Shown here: piece after piece, positions 48,762 to 58,464 of the stretch | Numbering within the stretch: the first letter of the stretch is position 1 | Layout: every line of letters starts with the position of its first letter | Notes under the pieces: generated by a model | Database searches by the model: none | What the model saw: only the letters and a program-made list of their open reading frames with translations | Told to the model about the DNA's origin: nothing | Assembly (NCBI GenBank): GCA_021773175.1 | Contig: JAJFKO010000024.1 | Coordinates: 42,196-106,195 of the forward strand | Origin: Gammaproteobacteria bacterium | Lineage (GTDB): Bacteria > Pseudomonadota > Gammaproteobacteria > JAJFKO01 | Reading direction: 5' to 3' | DNA length: 64,000 nucleotides | Position numbers and translations under genes: made by a program

Positions 48762-49858
48762 TGAAATTTAATCCCAAACTTATCTGGCATTAAACGCACT
48801 TTTTCACCTTCTCGTAAAAAGTGGACACCCGCGGTAACAATACGTTCATTTGGTTTTAAACCTTCAGTAATTAATACATTATCACCCTTCATTGGACCTA
48901 ATTTTACTTTACGCTTGGTCACCGTCATGTTTTTTTGATTAACTATCCATAGATATGAATTATCTTTTTCATCAGCAAATACAGCGCTGGATGGCACTTC
49001 GAAGCCTTGAGCCTTTTTACTTCCCATTGACTTAAAAGCAACGTGTAACGTAACTGTCATACCTGGTAAGATATTATAGTTTTCTGGTGCAGGCATATTG
49101 AAAATAACTTTATAAGTTTGCGTCTCAGGATCGGCTTCAGCTTCATATTTTTTAAGTTTTACGGGAAAGGTTTTATCAGGAACAGATTCAAAATTAACAT
49201 TATAATTGATAGTCTTTCCATTTTTGGTATTAGCCACAATAAATTCTGGAATATCAACAACAATATCGACATTGGAAATATTCTGCAAATCTAAAATGAC
49301 TTGCTTAGCGCGTATATGTTGGAAGTTCTCAACAAACTTTTTGGAAACGACACCTTTAAATGGTGCGTAGATGTAAGAATCATTCAATCTACGCTCAGCA
49401 TCGCGAACATTAACTTCTGCAACTTCATAGTTCGCCTTCTTTAAATCATAAGCTGCTCGTGTGGTATAACCTTTTTTGATCAAAGTTGCATAACGACCAA
49501 GTTCAGCTTTGGCTAAATTATATTTTGCCTTAGCTGTTTCTACCTCATGGATAAAGCGTTTTGGATCGAGTCGTGCAAGTAACTGCCCTTTGTCAACGTC
49601 CATGCCTTCTTGAATAGGCAGCTCCATTAATTTTCCTTGGACCTCAAATGCAAGTTGTACTTCTTGGCCTGCTTTAACTTTCCCAGGAAAACTGCGATCG
49701 ACACCAACAGTCTGTTTACCAATTACCATGGTTTTAACTGGCCGCGTCACCGCTTCTTCTTTTGTTTCATTTGATTTGCCACAGCTGGTAATGAAAATTA
49801 GACTTGCTAAAAACAGTGATACCAGAATGGCGAGTTTATTATTTTTTCTTATAGCCAT
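48758..49858 (-). CDS. RND periplasmic adaptor lipoprotein (MFP)
   Basis: 366 residues. The signal ends in a lipobox (LIFITSC), so it is probably lipid-anchored. KAGQEVQLAFEVQGKL and VDKGQLLARLDPKRF form the lipoyl part, a short alpha-hairpin follows (about 95-150), then the beta-barrel and membrane-proximal domain (LPGMTVTLHVAF). It links the pump at 45702 to an outer-membrane channel. The 4-base overlap shows co-translation. Confidence 0.92.
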   Translation of the reverse strand: MAIRKNNKLAILVSLFLASLIFITSCGKSNETKEEAVTRPVKTMVIGKQTVGVDRSFPGKVKAGQEVQLAFEVQGKLMELPIQEGMDVDKGQLLARLDPKRFIHEVETAKAKYNLAKAELGRYATLIKKGYTTRAAYDLKKANYEVAEVNVRDAERRLNDSYIYAPFKGVVSKKFVENFQHIRAKQVILDLQNISNVDIVVDIPEFIVANTKNGKTINYNVNFESVPDKTFPVKLKKYEAEADPETQTYKVIFNMPAPENYNILPGMTVTLHVAFKSMGSKKAQGFEVPSSAVFADEKDNSYLWIVNQKNMTVTKRKVKLGPMKGDNVLITEGLKPNERIVTAGVHFLREGEKVRLMPDKFGIKFQ

Positions 49859-49959
49859 TATTCATACTACTTATGTTAAGCACTATTTTGACTATAGTAG
49901 AATTAGCTCGATCTGCCAGCAAAGAGATCCGCTAGGCCGTCGTTTTTTTGACAGGATTA

Positions 49960-50190
49960 TTAAAAATCTGTGGGATTACTATTGAATGCTTTGCGGAATA
50001 CTTTACTACGTTGTCGATAAACATCTTTAAGTTGGACTTTGACGCCGTCGAGTTGAGTAGAGATATCCTCTAAGTAAGCCAATTCGTCAGGTAACGAAAG
50101 AGGCTTTAATTGCTGAATAACTTCATTAATATAGTTATTAGCAAGCATTAACTGGTTCGTCATTAGACGCACCCTTTTACGTTCGCTCAT
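49960..50190 (-). CDS. Small helical protein in the efflux operon
   Basis: 76 residues, charged and probably helical (YINEVIQQLKPLSLPDELAY, LDGVKVQLKDVYRQRSKVF). GAGG lies 7 bases before the ATG, so translation is plausible. It lies between the tetR gene and the adaptor gene on the same strand. No family is recognised. Confidence 0.55.
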   Translation of the reverse strand: MSERKRVRLMTNQLMLANNYINEVIQQLKPLSLPDELAYLEDISTQLDGVKVQLKDVYRQRSKVFRKAFNSNPTDF

Positions 50191-50331
50191 ATTATTACTA
50201 CCTCACTTGATCCATCTATACTATGGCATTAATATATACTGCTGAATTTTCTACCAATTGGTTGGTGGCTGTAATATACCAAATACTTCATCTTTGAGCA
50301 ACAAAAAAACAAATGTATATTTATCAACAGG

Positions 50332-50928
50332 TTATATTTTGTCTGTCCAGGCTAATTCTAAGTTCTCACACATTTTCTCTATATAGCTTATATCCTGATA
50401 GACCCGCTGCATTAATAAAGTTCCTTGAATAATAACTAGGCTATCTCGTGCTAGTACTATTGATTGTGCTTCATTGTGTAAAGGTAATAGCAATTCTTTG
50501 ATAGCATTAAACCAATCATCAAAATACTTCTTGATGGGATCATCAAATAATTCTGATTCAGCAAAGATTTCTGGGCTAATAAAGCTAACAAGAGCAGCAT
50601 CCACTCGGGTTACAAAGAAAGACTGTAATGAATGAATGAATTTATCAATCCGAACTTGTGGCTCAGTAGTCATATCTTGAGAAAATATAAAGAGATTTTC
50701 TCGACAATATTCATGTAATGCTGCGATAGCTTGCAAAAGGATATCTTGTTTTCTCTCAAAATGATGGAATAAGCTCGCCTTTTGAATTTGACATGCTTTA
50801 GCTATATCATTTGTTGAAGTGCCGTGATAACCCTTCTTCGTAAAAAGTTCAGCCGCAGCTTTTATCAAACTTTCTTTTTTTGAGACTTGTCTCTCTACCG
50901 ATTGGTCTGGTAAGATTTCATTAGACAT
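50332..50928 (-). CDS. TetR/AcrR family transcriptional regulator
   Basis: 198 residues. The N-terminal helix-turn-helix ESLIKAAAELFTKKGYHGTS / TNDIAKACQIQKASLFHHFE is standard for TetR regulators; the remainder is a ligand-binding helical domain. It heads the minus-strand group with the RND pump and probably represses it and itself. A 10-6-10 palindrome lies 41 bases upstream of its start. Confidence 0.92.
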   Translation of the reverse strand: MSNEILPDQSVERQVSKKESLIKAAAELFTKKGYHGTSTNDIAKACQIQKASLFHHFERKQDILLQAIAALHEYCRENLFIFSQDMTTEPQVRIDKFIHSLQSFFVTRVDAALVSFISPEIFAESELFDDPIKKYFDDWFNAIKELLLPLHNEAQSIVLARDSLVIIQGTLLMQRVYQDISYIEKMCENLELAWTDKI

Positions 50929-50969
50929 TGCTTGTTCTCCGCCAAATATGTTAGCAAGCGATGTTTAGT

Positions 50970-50995
50970 GGCGAATGTTCTATCTAACATTCGCC
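50970..50995. promoter_or_regulatory. Palindrome upstream of tetR gene, candidate operator
   Basis: GGCGAATGTT (50970-50979) is an exact inverted copy of AACATTCGCC (50986-50995) around CTATCT. Its position just upstream of the TetR-family gene fits an operator, although the same arms could form an RNA hairpin. No second copy was found upstream of the adaptor gene. Confidence 0.5.
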
Positions 50996-51388
50996 ATGCT
51001 TCTAATACTCATAACTTTAATAATATGCCTATTTTTAAGAGAAATTACTCTTATCTCATAGAATTTATTATTAAAGTAAACATTGCTTTGTTATTTTTAT
51101 TCTTTGCAAGTTGGAAGTATGACCAACAAAGAAGTTAGCAGCAATTATAACTGAGTAATGCACTCTATAAAACCAAAGTTGGATAATTTACTGCCTTTTA
51201 TGTAAATAATGTCAATAATATGGCAACAAATTTGCTATCTTATGACAAATCAAACAAAACAATTCCCGACGATACATTTTATTTCTTCGACTAATCTCTA
51301 TAAAATGTCCTCTTGCAAGAAGATTGATCAGAAGGCCTAGTTTTCGGTATACTTGTGGCGCTTTGATTCTGAGTAATTTAGGACTGTC
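50996..51388. other. Intergenic region between tetR gene and VUT transporter gene
   Basis: About 390 AT-rich bases. A 68-codon plus-strand frame (50932-51138) has no family resemblance and overlaps the palindrome, so I do not call it a gene. No preQ1-type riboswitch pattern was recognised before the downstream transporter. Confidence 0.5.
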
Positions 51389-51919
51389 ATGACAATATTT
51401 TTGGTTTTATGGAAATTGCTATTACGCTACTGGGCAACACTGAGTTATGTCGTGTTAATCGTCCTCATCAATGTTTCTTTTGTTTATATGCCTCTCATAA
51501 CAATGTTTGGGAAAACATTTTCTTATGCTGATCTTACTGTAGGTAGTCTATATGTTATTCGTGATTTTGCTCAGCGTGAAATTCACCATAAAGTTATTAT
51601 TGCCATGCTTATTGGTGCCATCATCAGTTATTTTCTAGCGACACCAACGTTAGCTATTGCTAGTGCCGCCTCATTTCTCGTTGCCGAAGGCATTGACTGG
51701 GCTATTTTTACTTTTACAAAACGTCCATTATCAAAACGTCTAGTCCTATCAGCAATAGTCAGTAGTCCTATCGATACTTTAGTTTTCTTATTGATTATTC
51801 ATCGTTATAATTGGTTAACCTTTTCATTGCAGTCTTTAGTAAAATTTGGTGGCGTTTATCTTGTCTGGTGTGTTTGGAAAATACAGGCAAGCTCGCAGAT
51901 AAATACTGCGCCTGTTTAA
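51389..51919 (+). CDS. VUT family transporter (YhhQ-like)
   Basis: 176 residues with about six hydrophobic helices. The segment DLTVGSLYVIRDFAQREIHHK and the later SSPIDTLVFLLI fit the VUT family, which includes YhhQ, an importer of queuosine precursors. It is predicted to be an inner-membrane transporter; the substrate is inferred. It is 35 bases upstream of nadK. Confidence 0.75.
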   Translation: MTIFLVLWKLLLRYWATLSYVVLIVLINVSFVYMPLITMFGKTFSYADLTVGSLYVIRDFAQREIHHKVIIAMLIGAIISYFLATPTLAIASAASFLVAEGIDWAIFTFTKRPLSKRLVLSAIVSSPIDTLVFLLIIHRYNWLTFSLQSLVKFGGVYLVWCVWKIQASSQINTAPV

Positions 51920-51954
51920 CTATAATAACTATAACCAACGTATAAGGACATTGT

Positions 51955-52842
51955 ATGACTTATGATTTCAATCACATCGTCCTCATGGCAAAAAAACGTA
52001 ATAAAGCCACTATTGATACGTTAACTGCTGTTTATGATCTCTTAACTAAACTTAATATTGATACGCATATTGATGTGACCACCGCTCGTCTTCTTGATTT
52101 GAAAAAATTTCCTACTATTAATGCTAATGAGTTTAAAGATAATATTGATCTTGCTATTGCGATTGGTGGCGATGGTAGCTTACTACATGCTGCAAGAACC
52201 GTTGTTCATCAAAATGTTCCGATACTTGGTGTTAACCGTGGCCGACTTGGTTTTCTCACTGACATTAACCCTGATAATTTAGATCAAATCACGGATGTAT
52301 TATCAGGACAATATACCAAAGAAAAACGTTTTCTCTTATATGCTCATGTACAACATGACGAATCAACCATCTGCAAAGCTGATGCATTGAATGATGTTGT
52401 GTTATTACCTGATGCTATTGCGCATATGATTGATTTTGACATTTTCATTGATAATAAATGTATGTGTAACTTACGTGCTGATGGTTTAATCATTGCGACC
52501 CCAACCGGCTCAACAGCCTATGCGTTATCTGGAGGTGGTCCTATTCTGCATCCTGAACTAGATTCAGTTGTATTAGTTCCCATGTTTCCACATAGTTTGA
52601 CTTACCGTCCTATTGTTATTGATGCCAATAGTGAAATTAAAGTTGTCGTATCAAATTTAAACAATGGTATATCGCCCGCGATTAGCTGTGATGGCCAGCC
52701 AAGTATTCCATTACAAACCGGTGATATCATTAAAATCATCAAAAACCGCAATTATTTAAATGTGATTCATCCTAATACTTATAATTATTACGATGCTTTA
52801 CGCAGTAAACTGCATTGGGCGAAAAAACTAGGGCAAGATTAG
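51955..52842 (+). CDS. nadK: NAD kinase
   Basis: 295 residues. The NAD-kinase motifs AIGGDGSLLHAARTV, NRGRLGFLTDI, LRADGLIIATPTGSTAYALSGGGPI and SCDGQPSIPLQTGD are all present. It phosphorylates NAD to NADP with ATP in the cytoplasm. AAGGAC precedes the ATG. nadK followed by recN is a common gammaproteobacterial pair. Confidence 0.97.
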   Translation: MTYDFNHIVLMAKKRNKATIDTLTAVYDLLTKLNIDTHIDVTTARLLDLKKFPTINANEFKDNIDLAIAIGGDGSLLHAARTVVHQNVPILGVNRGRLGFLTDINPDNLDQITDVLSGQYTKEKRFLLYAHVQHDESTICKADALNDVVLLPDAIAHMIDFDIFIDNKCMCNLRADGLIIATPTGSTAYALSGGGPILHPELDSVVLVPMFPHSLTYRPIVIDANSEIKVVVSNLNNGISPAISCDGQPSIPLQTGDIIKIIKNRNYLNVIHPNTYNYYDALRSKLHWAKKLGQD

Positions 52843-52916
52843 ATTAAATATCTTTTGCGTTAGGGCTAACTTTGCTAATATCGACATCTATGTATTACAC
52901 CTTGTGAAGAAGTAAT

Positions 52917-54590
52917 ATGCTATTACAACTCTGCGTTAAAAATTTTACGATTATTGATCAAGCTAATATTGATTTCTCCAATGGTATGACAATTATTACC
53001 GGAGAAACCGGTGCAGGCAAATCTATTTGTATTGATGCCTTAGCGATGTTACTTGGCGCACGTGCTGATAGTAAAGTTGTTAAAGAAGGTGCTGAGCGTT
53101 GTGATATCAATGCAGCATTCGACATTCATGATATTCATGCTGCTCAAAAATGGCTAACAGAGAATGAACTCGATAGTGATGATGAATGTATATTGCGACG
53201 AACAATTAATCAGGATGGTCGTTCACGTAATTACATCAATGGCCAAACAGTTACATTGACACAACTGCGAGAGCTTAGCCAATATTTAATTAACATACAT
53301 AGTCAGCATCAACATCAACAATTACTACAACGCAATAAACAACGTGATTTATTAGATAGTTTTGCTAGCAACCAAAATCTATGTAAGCAAATTCATACTA
53401 TTTATACCGATTGGCGCCAAACAATGGATGAATTACAGCAATGTCAAAGTGATGCTGTAGAAAAAAGTAGTCGCAGTGAGTTTTTACGCTTTCAAGCAGA
53501 TGAATTACTTGCCTTAGAAATCAAAGAAAATGAGTTTGAGCAATTAACACAAGAACAACAGCAACTGGCTAATGCCGATCAACTCCTTGCTGTCTGTAAT
53601 AGTGTTACTGCAGTTCATAGTGAAAATACAGAACATAATACATTACAAACTCTCGCTCAAGATCTGCAACAACTGGCTAAGTTCAATAATATAGAATCTA
53701 TTGGCGCCAGTATCGAATGTTTCAACACCGCTTATATACAACTTGAAGAAGGTTGTCGAGAATTACAAAACTTTATGCAGCAGCTTGATTTAAATCCAGA
53801 ACGCTTGCACCAGATTGAAGAACGCATGGGGCAATTGCATAGTATGGCGCGCAAGCATCATGTTGAGCCAGATCATTTACTCGATAAACAACAAAGTTTA
53901 CTAGCAGAATTAGATAGTCTCGATAATCAAGATGAACACATTAAACAATTATCGCAACGCTGTGAGCAATGGTTACAAGAATATCAGCAATTAGCGAAAC
54001 AATTACATACTAAACGACAAAAAGCAGCGAAAAAACTCGCTAATGCAGTCACTGCCAGCATACAAGAACTAAATATGGCAGGTGGCGTTTGTAAAATTGA
54101 TGTTATAAATAATGATGACTCAACACCTACTGCACATGGTAATGACTTGATTGACTTTCTTGTTAGTACTAACCCTGGACAAAGCTTACAAGCTTTAAAC
54201 AAAGTTGTTTCTGGTGGTGAATTATCACGAATTAGTCTTGCTATTCAAGTTATTGCAGCCAAACAAGAGCAAGCTGCCACCTTAGTTTTTGATGAGGTTG
54301 ATGTCGGTATCGGCGGCAGTACCGCAGAAATTGTTGGTAAGCTTCTCAAAGAAATTAGTCAACATACTCAAGTTCTATGTATTACTCACTTAGCGCAAGT
54401 TGCCGCCCAAGGTGATCATCACTTCCAAGTCAGCAAACAAAGTAAAGGTGATAAAACCACAACGCAAATTGTGCCATTAGATAATGATCTACGTGTTTAT
54501 GAAATTGCACGCATGCTTGGCGGCGTTGAGATCACGGATACATCTTTAGAACATGCGAAAGAAATGTTAGGTACAACTCTCACTTTATAG
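52917..54590 (+). CDS. recN: DNA repair protein RecN
   Basis: 557 residues, SMC-like ATPase. Walker A is ITGETGAGKSICIDAL near the N-terminus, INIHSQHQHQQLLQ is the conserved early block, a coiled-coil region rich in Gln and Leu fills the middle, and VSGGELSRISLAIQ plus the Walker B FDEVDVGIGGSTAE lie at the C-terminus. It acts in double-strand break repair. It follows nadK after 74 bases. Confidence 0.97.
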   Translation: MLLQLCVKNFTIIDQANIDFSNGMTIITGETGAGKSICIDALAMLLGARADSKVVKEGAERCDINAAFDIHDIHAAQKWLTENELDSDDECILRRTINQDGRSRNYINGQTVTLTQLRELSQYLINIHSQHQHQQLLQRNKQRDLLDSFASNQNLCKQIHTIYTDWRQTMDELQQCQSDAVEKSSRSEFLRFQADELLALEIKENEFEQLTQEQQQLANADQLLAVCNSVTAVHSENTEHNTLQTLAQDLQQLAKFNNIESIGASIECFNTAYIQLEEGCRELQNFMQQLDLNPERLHQIEERMGQLHSMARKHHVEPDHLLDKQQSLLAELDSLDNQDEHIKQLSQRCEQWLQEYQQLAKQLHTKRQKAAKKLANAVTASIQELNMAGGVCKIDVINNDDSTPTAHGNDLIDFLVSTNPGQSLQALNKVVSGGELSRISLAIQVIAAKQEQAATLVFDEVDVGIGGSTAEIVGKLLKEISQHTQVLCITHLAQVAAQGDHHFQVSKQSKGDKTTTQIVPLDNDLRVYEIARMLGGVEITDTSLEHAKEMLGTTLTL

Positions 54591-54698
54591 TTTCAATTTC
54601 CGGTAAATGAGATCGTCATTTTTTAAAAATACCTTTGGATTAAATAACACCTTTTTGATGATATTGTGTTTTCAAATTTATCTAACAGGTGAATTCTC

Positions 54699-54908
54699 AT
54701 GTCCAACATAAACATCTATAAAACTAAAGACGGAAAGATTGAGCTAAATGTTAATCTCTCGGATGAAACTGTCTGGCTCTCATTAAACCAAATAACAGAG
54801 CTCTTTGAACGCGATAAGTCTGTTATTTCTAGACATCTGTCAAACATATTTGAAAACAATGAGTTAGAGAAAGATTCAGTTGTTGCAAATTTTGCAACAG
54901 CTTTCACT
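54699..54908 (+). pseudogene. N-terminal fragment of a RhuM-family gene
   Basis: The first 68 residues (MSNINIYKTKDGKIELNVNL, then ETVWLSLNQITELFERDKSV and ISRHLSNIFENNELEKDSVV) match the start of RhuM-type proteins, which are usually about 330 residues. After FATA the match stops and the frame runs antisense into the 3' end of sdhB until 55037. Most of the gene is therefore missing. RhuM genes are often carried by mobile elements, so this is probably a relic of a deletion or an insertion. Confidence 0.75.
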
Positions 54909-55631
54909 TTATGTACCTTCTTGAATAAGTTTTTCACGAATAGCGGCAATCGCTTTAGTTGGGTTCAAGCCTTTCGGACAAACATCAACACAGTTCATAA
55001 TGCTACGACAGCGGAAAACTTTATAAGCATCGTCTAACGCAGTTAAACGTTCTTCGGTTGCATTATCACGCGAATCAATTAAGAAACGTTCTGCTTGCAA
55101 CAATGCTGCGGGCCCTAAAAATTTATCTGGGTTCCACCAAAACGAAGGACATGAGGTTGAGCAACAAGCACATAAAATACATTCGTATAAACCATCAAGC
55201 TTAGCGCGCTCTTCTGGAGACTGTAAGCGTTCTTTTGCTGGAGCCGGTTGATCATTTTGTAAGTATGGTTCTGCTTTTTCATACTGGCGATAGAATTGAC
55301 TCATATCAACAATTAAATCACGTACAACAGGCAAACCTGGTAATGGCCTAATAGTAATTTTATTGGGTAGATCAACAATCTTGGTTACACATGCTAAACC
55401 ATTCTTACCATTAATATTCATGCCATCAGAACCACAGACCCCTTCACGACAAGATTGTCGAAAACCTAAAGTAGGATCATCAACACGAATCACATGCAAA
55501 ACATCTAATAGCATTTGCCCATTTACTAATTGCGTATCTACATCATAAGACTGCATATACGGTTTATTATCCTTATCAGGATTGTAACGATAAACGGAAA
55601 CTTTTAGTTTGCGTGCTTGTGCTTCTGTCAT
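54909..55631 (-). CDS. sdhB: Succinate dehydrogenase iron-sulfur subunit
   Basis: 240 residues. The [2Fe-2S] ligands are in FRQSCREGVCGSDGMNIN, and the two cysteine-rich clusters CILCACCSTSCPSF and CRSIMNCVDVCPKGLNP bind [4Fe-4S] and [3Fe-4S]. It passes electrons from SdhA to ubiquinone. It is the last gene of sdhCDAB, 64 bases after sdhA, and its end abuts the RhuM fragment. Confidence 0.98.
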   Translation of the reverse strand: MTEAQARKLKVSVYRYNPDKDNKPYMQSYDVDTQLVNGQMLLDVLHVIRVDDPTLGFRQSCREGVCGSDGMNINGKNGLACVTKIVDLPNKITIRPLPGLPVVRDLIVDMSQFYRQYEKAEPYLQNDQPAPAKERLQSPEERAKLDGLYECILCACCSTSCPSFWWNPDKFLGPAALLQAERFLIDSRDNATEERLTALDDAYKVFRCRSIMNCVDVCPKGLNPTKAIAAIREKLIQEGT

Positions 55632-55695
55632 TTTTTATATCCCTGTATAACTCTTTCATATAAGTAATATAGCAAATCTAGGATTAACTCTTAAA

Positions 55696-57459
55696 TTAAT
55701 GCTCTCGTTCTTTAACCTGTAACGGCTCAACTTCATTAGGCTTCATGTTTACTGCCCGATCGGCCATGCGTCCATCTGCAAAAATAGCAATATGCTTTAA
55801 CCACTTGCTATCATCACGGTCTGGACAGTCAAAACGTGAATGCGCTCCACGACTTTCAGTACGATGGTTCGCTTGACGCGCAGTTGATAATGCAATTTCC
55901 ATCAAATTATCTAGTTCTAAGGCTTCAAATCGTGCAAAGTTGAAAACCTCACTTTTATCTTTCAATGCAGCATGTTGCAAGCGCTCTTGTAAGGCTTCAA
56001 GTTTTTTCAGACCTGGGGCCATACTCTCACCATCACGGAATACACCAAAATCTTCTTGCATGACTTTTCGCATTTCAGCACGAATCACTTCAACACTCTC
56101 ACCGTCGGTGGTTGTGTTCCAACGATTCAAGCGTACTTGTGCAGCATCAATGTCATCACGACTCGCAACCGGCATATCTAAGCCTTCAACAAGCCTTTCA
56201 CCAACATGAATACCCGAAGCACGTCCGAATACAACAATATCTAATAATGAATTTGCTCCGAGACGATTTGCACCATGCACAGATACGCAAGCACATTCAC
56301 CAATCGCATATAAACCATCAACAATCTTATCTTTACCATCATTATCAACGGTAATCGCTTGGCCATGGTAGTTTGTTGGAATACCACCCATCATGTAATG
56401 ACAGGTTGGCACAACCGGAATTGGGTCACGTAACGGATCAACACCCGCAAAGGTTTTTGCAAGTTCGCGAATACCTGGCAAACGTGTATTAATGATCTCT
56501 TCACCAAGATGATCGAGTTTCAATAAAACATGATCACTCTTAGGACCAAGCCCACGACCTTCACGCATTTCCATCATGGAAGAACGTGACACAAAATCAC
56601 GACAATCTAAATCTTTAAGTTGCGGTGAGTAACGTTCCATATAACGCTCGCCATCTTTGTTTAAAAGATAACCCCCTTCACCACGCACACCTTCTGTAAT
56701 TAACACACCAACACCGGCAATACCGGTTGGGTGAAATTGCCACATTTCCATATCTTGTAAAGGCAAACCAGCACGCATCGCCATACCAGGACCATCACCC
56801 GTATTGGTGAAGGCATTAGTGGTCGATTCATAAATACGACCTGCGCCACCGGTTGCTAAAATGGTTGCTTTCGCATTCAAGTACACCGTTTCACCGGTTT
56901 CCATATTAATAGCGATAACACCAGCGATACCACCATTACGTGATTTGACTAAATCAACGGCATACCATTCACTGAAGATATTCGCTTTCGCTTTAATGTT
57001 TTGTTGGTACAAAGTATGTAACATCGCGTGACCAGTACGATCTGCAGCTGCACATGTTCGATGAGCAATACCGCCTTTACCAAAATCGCGTGTTTGTCCA
57101 CCAAACGCACGTTGATAAATACGACCATTCTCTAAACGCGAGAATGGCAAACCCATATGTTCTAATTCATAAACGGTTTGCGGCGCATTCTTACACATGT
57201 ATTCAATAGCATCTTGATCCGCCATGCTATCTGACCCCATAAAGGTGTCATACATATGCCAACGCCAATCATCATCTTCCATGTTGCCTAATGCCGCATT
57301 AATGCCACCTTGAGCGGCAACCGTATGTGAACGTGTTGGAAACACTTTTGATAATACAGCGACTTTGCGACCGGCGCCCGCTAACTGCAAGGAAGCGCGT
57401 AAGCCGGCACCACCACCGCCAATAATGACGGCATCAAAGGCAATTTCAGGTATCGACAT
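55696..57459 (-). CDS. sdhA: Succinate dehydrogenase flavoprotein subunit
   Basis: 587 residues. FAD-binding [14 protein letters not shown], the covalent-FAD His in [18 protein letters not shown], the active-site region [12 protein letters not shown] and [15 protein letters not shown], plus the C-terminal [15 protein letters not shown] are all present. It oxidises succinate to fumarate in the TCA cycle on the cytoplasmic side. It is 3 bases after sdhD. Confidence 0.98.
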   Translation of the reverse strand: MSIPEIAFDAVIIGGGGAGLRASLQLAGAGRKVAVLSKVFPTRSHTVAAQGGINAALGNMEDDDWRWHMYDTFMGSDSMADQDAIEYMCKNAPQTVYELEHMGLPFSRLENGRIYQRAFGGQTRDFGKGGIAHRTCAAADRTGHAMLHTLYQQNIKAKANIFSEWYAVDLVKSRNGGIAGVIAINMETGETVYLNAKATILATGGAGRIYESTTNAFTNTGDGPGMAMRAGLPLQDMEMWQFHPTGIAGVGVLITEGVRGEGGYLLNKDGERYMERYSPQLKDLDCRDFVSRSSMMEMREGRGLGPKSDHVLLKLDHLGEEIINTRLPGIRELAKTFAGVDPLRDPIPVVPTCHYMMGGIPTNYHGQAITVDNDGKDKIVDGLYAIGECACVSVHGANRLGANSLLDIVVFGRASGIHVGERLVEGLDMPVASRDDIDAAQVRLNRWNTTTDGESVEVIRAEMRKVMQEDFGVFRDGESMAPGLKKLEALQERLQHAALKDKSEVFNFARFEALELDNLMEIALSTARQANHRTESRGAHSRFDCPDRDDSKWLKHIAIFADGRMADRAVNMKPNEVEPLQVKEREH

Positions 57460-57462
57460 ATC

Positions 57463-57816
57463 TTATAGCCCCCATAGAATTTCAATAGACCAGACTAAGC
57501 AGCCTAGTAATGTAAATATAATTGCCATTTGTACTATCAGACGCACAGCTAAATGCTTTAGGTAATCGGTAGATACAATCCACAACCCGACCCAGGCATG
57601 CATAATAATGCTGAGAAAGACAACAAACGTACAAGTACGCATCCAATTGTTAGAAAATAATGTGCTCCACTCAGAATACGTTGGATTTGGATGGATAAAG
57701 AAATACACCACCATAAAAATGACATATAGAGCAATCAGAATCGCAGTAAAACGCTGCACAATCCAATCGGCAAGTCCTGTACTCCCTAAACTTGTGACAA
57801 CCTTTACCATATCCAT
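57463..57816 (-). CDS. sdhD: Succinate dehydrogenase membrane anchor SdhD
   Basis: 117 residues with three membrane helices. TGLADWIVQRFTAILIALY and the heme-ligand-type SIIMHAWVGLWIVSTDYL are typical of SdhD. It anchors SdhAB with SdhC and helps form the quinone site. It overlaps sdhC by 13 bases. Confidence 0.93.
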   Translation of the reverse strand: MDMVKVVTSLGSTGLADWIVQRFTAILIALYVIFMVVYFFIHPNPTYSEWSTLFSNNWMRTCTFVVFLSIIMHAWVGLWIVSTDYLKHLAVRLIVQMAIIFTLLGCLVWSIEILWGL

Positions 57817-58178
57817 ACCCCTAATAAAATAACGAGAATGATTGCAACGACCATAACGGTAATAGCGCTAATACGCCCGCCCAACTTGGTGTCACCAACG
57901 CCTATATCCATTAATAAGTGTCGGATTCCTGCCACTACATGGTATGCAACAGCGGATAAAACAATCCAAATTAGCAACCGAATGATAGGGTAATGAATAC
58001 ACTGTAATGTTTGATTATATGTTTTTTCTGAAATTAACGACCAATGTAAGCCCCAGAGAATAAACGGAAAAGCAAGAAATAACAGCACACCGCAAATTCT
58101 ATGCAGGATGGATACAATCGCCGCAAGAGGAAAATGAATCGTTGTCAAATTGAGATTGACAGGTCTTTTATCTTTCAC
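57804..58178 (-). CDS. sdhC: Succinate dehydrogenase cytochrome b556 subunit
   Basis: 124 residues from the GTG at 58178 (KDKRPVNLNLTTIHFPLAA), the usual SdhC start; AAAGGA lies upstream. A frame open to 58274 would add 32 residues that are Cys-rich and unlike SdhC, and it overlaps an inverted repeat. SILHRICGVLLF and the heme His in YHVVAGIRHLLMD are present. It is the first gene of the operon. Confidence 0.9.
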   Translation of the reverse strand: MKDKRPVNLNLTTIHFPLAAIVSILHRICGVLLFLAFPFILWGLHWSLISEKTYNQTLQCIHYPIIRLLIWIVLSAVAYHVVAGIRHLLMDIGVGDTKLGGRISAITVMVVAIILVILLGVWIW

Positions 58179-58248
58179 GCCCCTAATCCTTTTATTATTG
58201 TCTATAATTAAGACTAATCGACCACAAGTTAATGAACAGGAATTACAC

Positions 58249-58296
58249 AAAACCTTTATAGTCCGTTTACCCAAAGGGTTCAGCCAAAAAGGTTTT
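58249..58296. repeat. Inverted repeat upstream of sdhC
   Basis: AAAACCTTT (58249-58257) is an exact inverted copy of 58288-58296, with a smaller inner stem ACCC/GGGT. It lies in the sdhC-gltA divergent region. It may be a leader hairpin; no regulator is identified. Confidence 0.4.
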
Positions 58297-58318
58297 CTAT
58301 AAACTCTGTGAAAATCAA

Positions 58319-58336
58319 AGTAGATATAGATCTACT
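58319..58336. promoter_or_regulatory. Near-perfect 18-bp palindrome between sdhC and gltA
   Basis: AGTAGATATAGATCTACT reads as an inverted repeat except for one pair beside the centre. It lies in the shared promoter region of sdhCDAB and gltA and so is a candidate site for a regulator of the TCA genes. No known consensus was matched. Confidence 0.4.
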
Positions 58337-58464
58337 CAAATCACGAGAGATTATAAATACAAAAATTTTATTTTCCAGGGTTATTTCTATATAGTTACAC
58401 AACTTAAAAAGTTAGAACTGAAAAAGTACAAAATTTAACTACAAAATAATAATTAGGAGGGGCT

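Noticed and set aside
50932..51138. A 68-codon plus-strand frame upstream of the tetR gene
   Set aside because: It overlaps the palindrome and the start region of the tetR gene, has no ribosome-binding site and shows no recognisable protein features.
51140..51388. A preQ1 riboswitch before the VUT transporter gene
   Set aside because: No preQ1 aptamer pattern with its A-rich tail and loop could be found, although the transporter family made it worth looking for.
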